This document shows, one piece after another, positions 34,723 through 42,942 of a stretch of DNA of 64,000 nucleotides. A program made the translations under genes and the position numbers. How positions within the stretch are numbered: the first letter of the stretch is position 1; each line of letters opens with the position of its first letter. This stretch comes from Dyella_B sp035690825 (lineage in GTDB: Bacteria > Pseudomonadota > Gammaproteobacteria > Xanthomonadales > Rhodanobacteraceae), in the NCBI RefSeq assembly GCF_051954575.1, contig NZ_JBQCHP010000065.1, positions 1 through 64,000 on the forward strand. The letters run 5' to 3'. The notes under the pieces were generated by a model. The model made no database searches and had not been told where the DNA came from. It was given only the letters and a program-made list of their open reading frames with translations.

Positions 34723-35958
34723 TCAACCACCACCCGGAGGATGCTGTTCCTCGGGCTTCCTGCGATTTTCCTGCGGCGGTGCCGGATGCGGTCTTTCGAC
34801 AGGGTGCTCGGCCGGCGCAGGGCGCGGCGCCATCGGATGGGCCTCCTGCGGAGGCGGCGCGCTGCGGAAAGCTGGCTCATGCGGCGCGGCAGGATGTTCC
34901 TGCTGCGGCATCATTTCGCGCGGGGCAGGTTCCTCGCGAGGACGCGGTGCCGGTTCTTCGCGCGGCACAGGCGCAGCTTCGGGATGCGGCCTATGCGGTG
35001 CGACGTTTTCCGGCGCGTTTTCGGATCGGTTGAACGGATGGTTCGCCGGTTCGCGCGCGGGCGTCTCGTTCGGGTTCGCATTCGGATGCGGTGCGAAACC
35101 GGATGAACGCAAAGGCTGATGTTCGGGCTGACGCTCAGCCGGTTGCGGATGCCCGCCAGGTCCAGGACGCGGGCCTTCGCCGACCGCCGGTGCGCCACGG
35201 GCGTGGACTACCGCCGCGCCGGTAAACGCCGCAGGCCGTGTGGTGGCAGCGATCGGCGGTGCGCCATGGTTGTTCGTCACACGCAACTCCGGGTTCTGTC
35301 GCGCCATAGCCAGGTGTTGCTGTTGCGCGGCCACCGGCGGCGTGTGATGCGCATGCGCGAAAGCCACCTGCTGCGGTGTCGGCTGCGCACGCAAGCCACC
35401 GTTGCCGCCGTTGTAGCTGACGCGGTTCTCGGTGACATTGTTGATGACGGTCTTGTTGTACACATTGGTGATATGCACGTTGCTGATGTTGTTCACTGTG
35501 CGGTTGTAATAGAAACCGCCATGATCCCACCGACCGCCTTCGTAACCTTCGCCGGTGTAGCCGTAGCCGTAGTTGATGCCGCCGTAGAAGCCGACCTCGG
35601 TACCCCAGTAGCCTTCGTGGAATCCGTAGACGCCGTCGTTCCAACCCCAATAAGGCGGCGTCCACAGCGCGCCGGTGAAGGGCGCTTCCACCCAGGTGCC
35701 CGGTACCCAGTAATACTCCGAGCCATCCCATGCCCAATAACCCGGCACCCAGATATAGCCGGGCGCGGGAATCGGCGGCTGGTCATATACCGGCAATGGT
35801 GGTGGCGGCGAGCCGACCGTGATGGATACGCCGACGGAAACCTGCGCTTGCGCCGGCACCGCGGTGAATGCGGACGCCGCAGCGAACAGCACGCCTACGC
35901 CAAGCGCCCATGCGCTGCAGCGCGTTACGGCCTTTCGCAAAAAATCGTGGCATTTCAT
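34723..35958 (-). CDS. YXWGXW-repeat exported protein with Pro/His-rich tail
   Basis: A 411-residue protein. ATG 35958 with GAGGGAAC upstream gives a signal peptide (AWALGVGVLFAAASAFTAVPAQAQ). Tandem WVPGYWAWDGSEYYWVPGTW and LWTPPYWGWNDG motifs define the YXWGXW family, often encoded near envelope-stress genes. An Asn/Tyr/Gly-rich segment follows (NRTVNNISNVHITNVYNKTVINNVTENR). The last ~180 residues are low-complexity Pro/Glu/His/Arg (PREEPAPRPREEPAPRE), likely disordered. Periplasmic or cell-surface; function unknown. Confidence 0.88.
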   Translation of the reverse strand: MKCHDFLRKAVTRCSAWALGVGVLFAAASAFTAVPAQAQVSVGVSITVGSPPPPLPVYDQPPIPAPGYIWVPGYWAWDGSEYYWVPGTWVEAPFTGALWTPPYWGWNDGVYGFHEGYWGTEVGFYGGINYGYGYTGEGYEGGRWDHGGFYYNRTVNNISNVHITNVYNKTVINNVTENRVSYNGGNGGLRAQPTPQQVAFAHAHHTPPVAAQQQHLAMARQNPELRVTNNHGAPPIAATTRPAAFTGAAVVHARGAPAVGEGPRPGPGGHPQPAERQPEHQPLRSSGFAPHPNANPNETPAREPANHPFNRSENAPENVAPHRPHPEAAPVPREEPAPRPREEPAPREMMPQQEHPAAPHEPAFRSAPPPQEAHPMAPRPAPAEHPVERPHPAPPQENRRKPEEQHPPGGG

Positions 35959-36308
35959 GAAGAGTTCCCTCGCCTGACAAACGTCGTGCAAGGACCGTAA
36001 CGCATGCCGTGCGATGAAACACACCGCGCAGCGTTGGCTGTTTTCGTTCAATTAATGCGCGTAGCCACCGCTCGCCCTGGCGTTGACACGCAAACACTTG
36101 TAGGGCCTGCGCAATCGACAAAATAAATATCGAATGAAGGGCCGAAACAGCGACGACGTCGTTTTCGCGAAGCTTACGGAGAACGGAAACGCGGCGTGAA
36201 AACGATCTGGTCTGGACGTACACACATGTGCTTTGCGCAATAAGCGGAGTGTCGCAAATGCGTGCGTCGGGTAACGTGGTTTTTTTTGAGACAGCTTGGG
36301 AGATCACG
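35959..36308. other. Intergenic, no gene seen
   Basis: About 350 bases between divergent genes, more AT-rich than the flanks at 36100-36300. It presumably carries both promoters; no repeat or RNA gene recognised. Confidence 0.4.
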
Positions 36309-37025
36309 ATGAAGACGGCAGCGCAACGCGCACTCGATGCGAGCGGCGACGCGTTCAAGCTGGGCGATGCGCTGGATCGCTACGGCGTCGCTCGCGTACC
36401 AGGTCTGCTGCGCGCCGACGAATGCCGTGCGCTGGCCGCGCTGTACCAGGACGATCATCGCTTCCGCAGCCGCGTAGTGATGGCGCGGCACGGGTTCGGC
36501 AGTGGTGAATACAAGTATTTCGCCTATCCGCTGCCCGATGTCATTCAACAGCTACGCAGCCGTTTCTATCCGCACCTGGCCGAGATCGCCAATCGCTGGA
36601 ACCAGGCGATGGCCGTCGACGTGCGTTATCCGGGGTCACATGCGGAATACCTCAAGCGCTGTCATGCCGCTGGCCAGACGCGTCCCACGCCCCTGCTGCT
36701 GCAATATGCCGCCGGCGATTACAACTGCCTGCACCAGGATCTTTACGGCGAACACGTGTTTCCACTGCAGATGGCAATCCTGCTGTCGCAGCCTGGCAAG
36801 GATTTCACCGGCGGCGAGTTCGTGCTGACCGAGCAGCGCCCGCGCATGCAGTCGCGGGTGGAAGTGGTGCCGCTGGAGCAGGGCGATGCGGTGGTTTTCG
36901 CAGTCCATCACCGACCGGTGCAGGGCACGCGGGGTATTTATCGGGTGATGATGCGGCATGGGGTAAGCCGCATCCGCAGCGGGCGGAGGCATATGCTGGG
37001 GATCATCTTTCACGATGCGCAGTGA
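36309..37025 (+). CDS. 2OG-Fe(II) oxygenase family protein (PF09859-like)
   Basis: A 238-residue dioxygenase. ATG 36309 has GGGAGA upstream. The iron-binding and substrate motif is NCLHQDLYGEHVFPLQMAILLSQPGKDFTGGEFVL. A distal histidine/arginine segment (AVHHRPVQGTRGIYRVMMRHGVSRIRSGRRHMLGIIFHDA) completes the active site. The family has been annotated as acting on damaged DNA by analogy with AlkB, but this is not established. Monocistronic, with a strong terminator after it. Confidence 0.87.
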   Translation: MKTAAQRALDASGDAFKLGDALDRYGVARVPGLLRADECRALAALYQDDHRFRSRVVMARHGFGSGEYKYFAYPLPDVIQQLRSRFYPHLAEIANRWNQAMAVDVRYPGSHAEYLKRCHAAGQTRPTPLLLQYAAGDYNCLHQDLYGEHVFPLQMAILLSQPGKDFTGGEFVLTEQRPRMQSRVEVVPLEQGDAVVFAVHHRPVQGTRGIYRVMMRHGVSRIRSGRRHMLGIIFHDAQ

Positions 37026-37051
37026 GTGGATGGCTTTCCTGCGCATGCATG

Positions 37052-37080
37052 AAAAAAAACCGCGCATCGCGCGGTTTTTT
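37052..37080. terminator. Bidirectional intrinsic terminator
   Basis: AAAAAAAACCGCGC, ATC, GCGCGGTTTTTT between the oxygenase and the convergent Mrr-like gene. Confidence 0.9.
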
Positions 37081-37082
37081 CT

Positions 37083-37757
37083 TCAAGTCTGCGCCGCCGT
37101 ACGCGCCCGATGATGCATCGGCGGTGGCGAGGACGGTGCCCGGAACGGCACCACGCCAGGATCGATCGGCAATTGCGAATCGCTCAGCATCGCCAGCAGG
37201 GTTTCGCCATAGATCAGCTCGAACGGCTTGCCGGCGACGAACTTCCAGGCGTCATCCGTATAGTCGCCGCACGCGACGATCTTTACCGCCGACGCGTGAT
37301 GGAACTTCATCAGGTTGTACATCTCGCGCACGTCTTTCACTTCCACGTTGCGATGTTGCCAATGCCGGCACTGCACCAGCGTGGTCATGCCGTGCTTGTG
37401 CAGAAGAAGATCCAGGCCGGCGTCGGCGTCCGCCTGCGCCGCGCGCTCCACGGTGTAACCGCGAAAGCGGAACGCCTGCGCCACGCGCTCCTCGAACGTG
37501 CGCCAATGCAGCTTGCACAATTGCGCCAGCTCGTCGCGAACCAGCAGGCGGCGCATGCGCTTGCGATAACCCAGGCAGGTGGAGAACGCGCAGCCGACGC
37601 AGGCGATCAGGGCCATCCATACCAGCACCATGACATTGGCGCTGTGCGTGCCGCGTGCATAGTGAACGCCCACGCACGCGCTCACGCCGAGCAATAAACC
37701 GGCTGGCCAATGCACCCGAACCAGATGTTCGAGGCGATGTGTTCTGTGCTTCGCCAT
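37083..37757 (-). CDS. Mrr-like membrane protein with altered catalytic motif
   Basis: A 224-residue paralogue of the protein at 9557-10222. Two hydrophobic N-terminal segments are followed by an Mrr_cat-like domain: WRTFEERVAQAFRFRGYTVERA, the GLDLLL aspartate, VQCRHW, then VREMYNLMKFHHASAVKIVACGDYTDDAWKFV. The lysine expected after QC is arginine, and the glycine-rich loop before the aspartate is changed (DADAG for GADGG). Catalysis is therefore likely weakened or lost, while the fold and the VREMYGL-type helix persist. It may be a regulatory or decayed copy. Confidence 0.82.
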   Translation of the reverse strand: MAKHRTHRLEHLVRVHWPAGLLLGVSACVGVHYARGTHSANVMVLVWMALIACVGCAFSTCLGYRKRMRRLLVRDELAQLCKLHWRTFEERVAQAFRFRGYTVERAAQADADAGLDLLLHKHGMTTLVQCRHWQHRNVEVKDVREMYNLMKFHHASAVKIVACGDYTDDAWKFVAGKPFELIYGETLLAMLSDSQLPIDPGVVPFRAPSSPPPMHHRARTAAQT

Positions 37758-38113
37758 CAACTCCCCCGAGCTGTGAACGCTGCTTCCGAACCGCTGATCG
37801 ACCTTAGCGCGGACGGTTCAGGAGATCAGCGTGCAGCGCGGCATTCAGCCGCAGCGCTGTTCTGCCGCAGTATCACGTGCCAAAGCGGGATGGTTTTGTG
37901 CGATGCAGCGAGGCGTTCGACGACAAGCAAAGGGTGAAGGCCTTCACGTCGGGTGATCTTCGCCTTGCCATCCCCGGCAAAGGGCAAATGTCGATGCAGG
38001 CACGCCCTACACCGACGAACGAAAACAACATGATATTTCCACCATTCCTTCACGATAGACGTGCCAAACCGGAGCCATCTTTCTCACCTGCCTGCACAAA
38101 GAAGAAACCTCTT
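37758..38113. other. Intergenic, no gene seen
   Basis: About 356 bases between divergent genes. No RNA gene, repeat or convincing small ORF was found. Confidence 0.4.
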
Positions 38114-38497
38114 ATGCGCCGTAAAGAAGGTTCGCTCGCCAGCAACACCCAGATCGACTGGGACGATCCGAAGCTGGTGTCCCTGCTGCAGCGAAGCGAG
38201 CAATGGAGCATCGACAACCGCGGCGGCTTTTCGCCCCAGAGCGTGGAAGTCTATTTCGGTTGGAGCGGTTCGGTGGGCAAAACCGCCACCCTGGTATGGG
38301 AACGCGAAAACGCGGTGGTGCTGGAAACCACCTTTCCGATCGGGCAGGGCGAACAGGTGCGCGTGGACAAGCATCTGGGCGATCGCATCCGCACGCTGTG
38401 GGGCGTGGTGGTGGACGGGCGCGAAGGCGTTCGCGAGGAAGATCGCGAAAACGGCATCCACATCTATTGGCTGCAGCTACTGAACAAGCACCGCTAA
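38114..38497 (+). CDS. Protein of unknown function, first of a tandem pair (127 aa)
   Basis: A soluble 127-residue protein. It shares a framework with the next gene: IDWDDPKLVSLLQRSEQWSI, NRGGFSPQSVEVYFGW, KTATLVWERENAVVLETTFPIGQGEQVRVDK, GVVVDGREGVREEDRENGIHIYWLQL. The alternating hydrophobic pattern and a G-x-x-VRVD turn suggest a small beta-barrel, perhaps PilZ-like, but the RxxxR and D/NxSxxG c-di-GMP motifs are absent. Start ATG 38114 is the best-placed one. Confidence 0.65.
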   Translation: MRRKEGSLASNTQIDWDDPKLVSLLQRSEQWSIDNRGGFSPQSVEVYFGWSGSVGKTATLVWERENAVVLETTFPIGQGEQVRVDKHLGDRIRTLWGVVVDGREGVREEDRENGIHIYWLQLLNKHR

Positions 38498-38619
38498 AGA
38501 AACCCCGGCGCCGGCCGATGCAGGGCCTGTGGCGCGCCAGTCAGTCAACAGCGCATGCTTTTTTGCCAACGCGGCAAAACAGCTGTGCGGCTGCGCAGCC
38601 CATGGGAGCCACACGCCGC

Positions 38620-38994
38620 ATGAGCCATTTCAAGCCTACGTCCAAGATAACCGGCAACCAGGTGGACTGGAGCGATCCGCGACTGGAAGCGCTGCTGCGC
38701 AAGTCCGAGGACTGGAAGCTCGACAACCGCGGCGCCTTTGCCGAGCAGCAGGTGCACGTGCATATCGGCTGGGGCGCCGGTGCGCCACGCAAGGCGACGC
38801 TGGTATGGGAAAGCGATCGCGTCATGGTGCTCGCCACCCAGTTCCTGATTCCGCAAGGCGAGCATGTACGCGTGGACCGGCTTTATGGCGACGGCATGCG
38901 CACCGTATGGGCGGTGGTGGCTGATGGGCGTGAAGGATTCCGGGAAGAAGATAAAGAGAACGGCGTGTATGTGCATTGGTTGCACATGAGCTGA
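38620..38994 (+). CDS. Protein of unknown function, second of a tandem pair (124 aa)
   Basis: Paralogue of the preceding protein: VDWSDPRLEALLRKSEDWKLDNRGAF, KATLVWESDRVMVLATQFLIPQGEHVRVDR, WAVVADGREGFREEDKENGVYVHWLH. ATG 38620 has GGGAG about eleven bases upstream. The 122-base gap suggests an ancestral duplication. Strong conservation of the DNRG(A/G)F, GREG(F/V)REED and ENG blocks points to shared function, which I cannot name. Confidence 0.65.
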   Translation: MSHFKPTSKITGNQVDWSDPRLEALLRKSEDWKLDNRGAFAEQQVHVHIGWGAGAPRKATLVWESDRVMVLATQFLIPQGEHVRVDRLYGDGMRTVWAVVADGREGFREEDKENGVYVHWLHMS

Positions 38995-39009
38995 AAATGC
39001 CGGATAGCC

Positions 39010-39097
39010 AAGGTTGGGTTACCCCGGACTTGATCCGGGGGTAACCTAACTTATTCATGAAGCACCGTTGGGTTACGCTGCGCTAACCCAACCTACG
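39010..39097. repeat. REP doublet, family A, mixed stems
   Basis: Left unit AGGTTGGGTTACCCCGGACT... has a different stem (CCCCGGA...TCCGGGG), while the right unit has the standard GTTGGGTTACGCTGCGCTAA stem. The final TAG of the right unit (read on the minus strand) is the stop codon of the EAL-GGDEF gene. Confidence 0.85.
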
Positions 39098-40868
39098 ACT
39101 CACCTGCAAGCAGATAGAAGCCCACTTGCGCCCGCTTCGCATGTCGTTTCGCGCGTGCCGCCAAGGTCGCCAATGTTTCAGGATGTCCAGGAAATGGCGG
39201 CATGACACGCACTGCACCGATCGCCACGGTGGTCAGTGGAAAGAACTGCGTATTTCCATGCCGATCTTCGCCGACGATGCCCTTGCGCGCGATGTCTTCT
39301 TCGGCGAACAAGCCGCGCGAGCGCTGGTTGAACAAGGCAACCATATGGCGGCAGCGCGCTTCCCAGTCGTCGCTCTGCAATACCAGTAGAAAATCGTCGC
39401 CGCCGATATGCCCGACGAAATCGCAGCGCGGATTCACTTGCGTCGTCAGCGTGTTGGCCAGCAGGCGGATCATTTCGTCGCCGCGAAAGTAGCCGTATTG
39501 ATCGTTGAACGGCTTGAAATGATTCAGGTCCACATATGCTACGGTGAACGGCACCTCGGCCCGCAGCAGGCGCGCAACGTGCTCGGTGACTGGAATGTTT
39601 CCTGGCAAGAAGGTCAGCGGATTGGCGTAGCGCGCCGCTTCGATGCGCAGTTCGGTCACGCGCCGCACCAGCGATTCGCCGGTGCCAAGACCCAGATACA
39701 GACCTTCGCGCGTGATCACAAAACCATCGCTGAGATAGCGCTGGTCCTGCCCGCGCAGGATGTCGGCCATGCTTTCCAGTGACTGGCGCACCTCGCACAG
39801 CAGCGGCACCTCGTGCATGAAGGCGGTGCAGCTTTTGCGGCCGTAAAGCTCGCGCGTATACGGTTGTGCCATGCGCTCGCTGAATACGCGGCGATTGATC
39901 AAGCCGATCGGGCGGCTTTCTTCATCTACCACGGCCAGCGCGTGCAGTTCCGATTGCAGCGCGAAGATTGCGCTGACTTCATGGTTGGTGTGGCGCGCAG
40001 TCAGTGCGGGAGCTTCGATCACCAGGTGGCCCAAATGCATCGGCCGTTGCGTCACCGGTCCGCGCGGACGCGGCGGCACGGCGATCACGGTGCCGTCCAG
40101 GGCGGCGCGCACGCCGTCGTCGATGGTCTCGATGGTGTGCGGCACTGGCCGGCCGAGCAGGAAACCCTGCGCGAACGGAATGCCCAGTTCACGCAGCATG
40201 TTGAGGTCGTCGAGTTCTTCCACGCCTTCGCCGACCAGGTCGGCGCCCAGCGTTTCGGCCACCTGGCACAGCGCACGCACGATGGCGAGACGCTCGGCGC
40301 TCTTGGACAGGCCGTGAATGAGATAGCGGTCGATCTTCACCACTTCCGGATGAATCTCGTTCCACATCTCGAAATTGGAATGGCCATTGCCGAAATCGTC
40401 CAGCGCGAAGCGCACACCGTGTGCGCGCAGATAACCCAGCGCATGCGCAAGGCGCGCCGGTTCCTCGACGATGTCGCGCTCGGTCAGCTCGATGGTGATG
40501 CGGCTCAAATCCATGCCACCCGCGCCGAGCGCGGCTAGCAGGTCGTCGGGCTTGATCGATTCCTGCATGAAGGCTTGCGCGCTCAGGTTCACCAGCAGGC
40601 GGCCGGCGGTTTTCTGCGCAGCGAAGGCGCCGCATACCGTGCGCGCGGCGGTCAATTCGAATTCGCCCAGGCGGCCTTCCGCCCGCGCCAGGTTGAGCAA
40701 TTCCGGCGTGCTGATATTGCCGAGCGTTTCGGTGGAGCGAGCCAAGCCCTCATGCGCGACCACGTCCATGGTGTCCAGCCGGATCAGCGGCTGGAACATC
40801 GCCGTCAGTCCGCTTTGCGCGCGATCGAGCAACGAGGTGAAGCGGGCCTGGTCGCGAAACAGGATCAT
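39093..40868 (-). CDS. EAL-CBS-GGDEF signalling protein
   Basis: A 591-residue cytosolic protein. N-terminal EAL domain (about 20-250): EGL at 40-42 instead of EAL, NLSAQAF, ITIELTERD, LDDFGNGHSN and EGVEE are recognisable, so phosphodiesterase activity is possible. A middle region (about 270-400) resembles paired CBS domains (SELHALAVVDEESRPIGLINRRVFSERM, YLSDGFVITREGLYLGLGTG). The C-terminal GGDEF domain (about 415-590) has HFKPFNDQYGYFRGDEM and GGDDF in place of GG(D/E)EF, with PRCD at the inhibitory site. The stop is provided by the adjacent REP. Confidence 0.9.
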   Translation of the reverse strand: MILFRDQARFTSLLDRAQSGLTAMFQPLIRLDTMDVVAHEGLARSTETLGNISTPELLNLARAEGRLGEFELTAARTVCGAFAAQKTAGRLLVNLSAQAFMQESIKPDDLLAALGAGGMDLSRITIELTERDIVEEPARLAHALGYLRAHGVRFALDDFGNGHSNFEMWNEIHPEVVKIDRYLIHGLSKSAERLAIVRALCQVAETLGADLVGEGVEELDDLNMLRELGIPFAQGFLLGRPVPHTIETIDDGVRAALDGTVIAVPPRPRGPVTQRPMHLGHLVIEAPALTARHTNHEVSAIFALQSELHALAVVDEESRPIGLINRRVFSERMAQPYTRELYGRKSCTAFMHEVPLLCEVRQSLESMADILRGQDQRYLSDGFVITREGLYLGLGTGESLVRRVTELRIEAARYANPLTFLPGNIPVTEHVARLLRAEVPFTVAYVDLNHFKPFNDQYGYFRGDEMIRLLANTLTTQVNPRCDFVGHIGGDDFLLVLQSDDWEARCRHMVALFNQRSRGLFAEEDIARKGIVGEDRHGNTQFFPLTTVAIGAVRVMPPFPGHPETLATLAARAKRHAKRAQVGFYLLAGES

Positions 40869-41095
40869 GCGCAGTCAGGCTGGCCTTGGCCGAGCGGGCG
40901 CGCGTGGCTCGAAGCGGGAATGGGCGGCAGTGGGGGAAGCACAGTGCACCTTGGACGGCGGGACTACTTTGCTATTCGGCGGGCAATGCTTCGACTTGAG
41001 CCCAGGAAATCGTAAAAAATATTACATTTCAACCGTTTGACAGAGATGTTGCAGTTGACCCGAACGCCATGCCGCGGCAATGGCAGGGCCTGCCG

Positions 41096-42328
41096 TCAGC
41101 CGCCTTTCGCCCCTGCGTGCACCAGCGTTTTCTCCCGCATCGCCTGCGCCTGCAAGACCAGCGCCAGCACTACCGAAGCCATCGCGGCGAGTGCGGCAAA
41201 ACCATAGATCGCGTTATAGCCCATGCCGCCGGCCACCCAGCCGCCGAGCGGGCCGGTGAGCGCCATCGCCACATCCATGAAGACCGAATACACGCCCAGC
41301 GCCGCGCCGCTGCTGTGCGCAGGCACGCGTTGCACGGCCTCCACGCCGAGCGCGGGGAACACCAGCGAAAAGCCGAAGCCGGCGATGGCAGCGCCGACAC
41401 CCGCCATGGTGGGGCTGCTGGCCAGGCACAGGACGATCAGGCCGATCGCCTCGACGGATAGCGAGGCCATCGCCACGCGATAGCCGCCGAGCTGGGGAAT
41501 GCTGCGCGCGAACACGAAGCGCACGCCGACGAAGACCACGCCGAAAATGGTGAGCGCGAGCGCCGCGTTCGTCCAGCCGTGCGCGGCGTAGAACAAGGTG
41601 ATGAAGGTGGCGATGCAGCCGAAGCCGATCGAGCCGAGCGCCAGTCCGATGCCGTACGGCACCACGCGCGCGGCCACGGTGCGCAAGGGCGCGCGCTCGC
41701 CGGCCACCACGGTGGTGGCGCGCTTCAATCGCGCCAAAGGCAGCGCGGCCAGCGGCAGCAGCAAGGTGGTCAGTCCGATGGCCGCAAAACCGAAACGATG
41801 ATCGAGCACCACGCCCAGCGGCGCGCCTGCGGCCAACGCGCCATAGGTGGCCACGCCGTTCCAGGAAATCACGCGCGCCGTATGGCGATGCCCGACCTGG
41901 CCCATGCCCCAGGTGATGGCGCCGGTGCCTACGCAGCTTTCCGCGCAACCGAGGGCGAGGCGCGCAATGAAGACCAGGCCCAGGCTGAGCCAGGGCAGGC
42001 CGCTGGCCAGCGCGGCGAGCAACAGCAGCACGCCGCTGGCCGCGCACATCGCAAGACCCGTCATCACGGCGCGCTTGGGGCCTTTGCCGTCGGCCATGCG
42101 TCCGGCTTGCGGGCGGCTGATCAAGGTGGCCACGTATTGCATGCTGATCGCCAGCCCCGCCAGCATCGCGCCGAAACCGAGGTTGGTGTTCACGAAACCT
42201 GGCAGTACCGCCAGCGATAGCCCGATGGTCAGGTAGGCGATGAAGGTAAAGGCGACGGTGCTCAAGATCGACAGCAACACGCCGGCGGGGCGACTCTCGA
42301 CGGTCGCGGAATGGGAGGCATCGGCCAT
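41096..42328 (-). CDS. MFS transporter (YfcJ/YhhS-like)
   Basis: A 410-residue protein with twelve predicted membrane segments. ATG 42328, weak AAGAG upstream. Motifs: AYLTIGLSLAVLPGFVNTNLGFGAMLAGLAISMQYVATLISRPQAGRMADGKGPKRAV, matching the arabinose-efflux-like YfcJ/YhhS group. It is probably an exporter of small molecules. No regulator or biosynthesis gene adjoins it. Confidence 0.88.
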   Translation of the reverse strand: MADASHSATVESRPAGVLLSILSTVAFTFIAYLTIGLSLAVLPGFVNTNLGFGAMLAGLAISMQYVATLISRPQAGRMADGKGPKRAVMTGLAMCAASGVLLLLAALASGLPWLSLGLVFIARLALGCAESCVGTGAITWGMGQVGHRHTARVISWNGVATYGALAAGAPLGVVLDHRFGFAAIGLTTLLLPLAALPLARLKRATTVVAGERAPLRTVAARVVPYGIGLALGSIGFGCIATFITLFYAAHGWTNAALALTIFGVVFVGVRFVFARSIPQLGGYRVAMASLSVEAIGLIVLCLASSPTMAGVGAAIAGFGFSLVFPALGVEAVQRVPAHSSGAALGVYSVFMDVAMALTGPLGGWVAGGMGYNAIYGFAALAAMASVVLALVLQAQAMREKTLVHAGAKGG

Positions 42329-42451
42329 GGGGCTCTTACAGGACTGCCGGACAAAGACGGCCATTGTAAGTCATTATGTTGCACTGCGTCATGGCCGATG
42401 ATGCCAGGTTGGGGCTGATCCCCAACCTGGATCGCTACGGCCGGTTGCGGC

Positions 42452-42730
42452 TCAGCCTTCGTCCTCGGCGTCTTCTTCCTCGTCTTCTTCGTCCTCGGAG
42501 AATTCGGCCAGTTCTTCCACGCGCAGGAAGTTGGCGATCTCATCGGCGAACACGATGCGCTTGCCGTCGGCGCACATCGGACGCACGTGCTGTTGCCGCG
42601 CACCGTTGTCGAGCGTTTCCACCAGGGCGAAGCACACCAGGGTCGAGGCACTTTCGTCGCCGCTTTCGTCGTACACGGCCACCCAGCCGTTGGCGGGAAG
42701 GATCTGCAGGATATTCGTTTGCTTGGACAT
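42452..42730 (-). CDS. Small acidic-tailed protein of unknown function (92 aa)
   Basis: ATG 42730 with GCGGAACCGCC upstream. The first ~70 residues form a plausible beta-rich domain (NILQILPANGWVAVYDESGDESASTLVCFALVETLDNG...). The last ~20 residues are almost entirely acidic (EFSEDEEDEEEDAEDEG). No family was recognised. It lies in the gap between a divergent hydrolase gene and the MFS gene. Confidence 0.65.
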   Translation of the reverse strand: MSKQTNILQILPANGWVAVYDESGDESASTLVCFALVETLDNGARQQHVRPMCADGKRIVFADEIANFLRVEELAEFSEDEEDEEEDAEDEG

Positions 42731-42942
42731 GGCGGTTCCGCGTGGTGAAAACGCGCAAGCTTGCCCGGCGTGCACGACGATCGCAAGCGCGATCATTTGC
42801 TGATCACCAAAAACTTGTCATGTATCTCCGACATGATGGCCGATGCGCCAAGCCAGTCACCATAAGCAAGGTCGCGCGATGCCGGAAGGTTGCGCGGTCA
42901 TGGTGTACTTTCGTGCGCAGGCGTTTTTCGAAGGAGCCTTCG

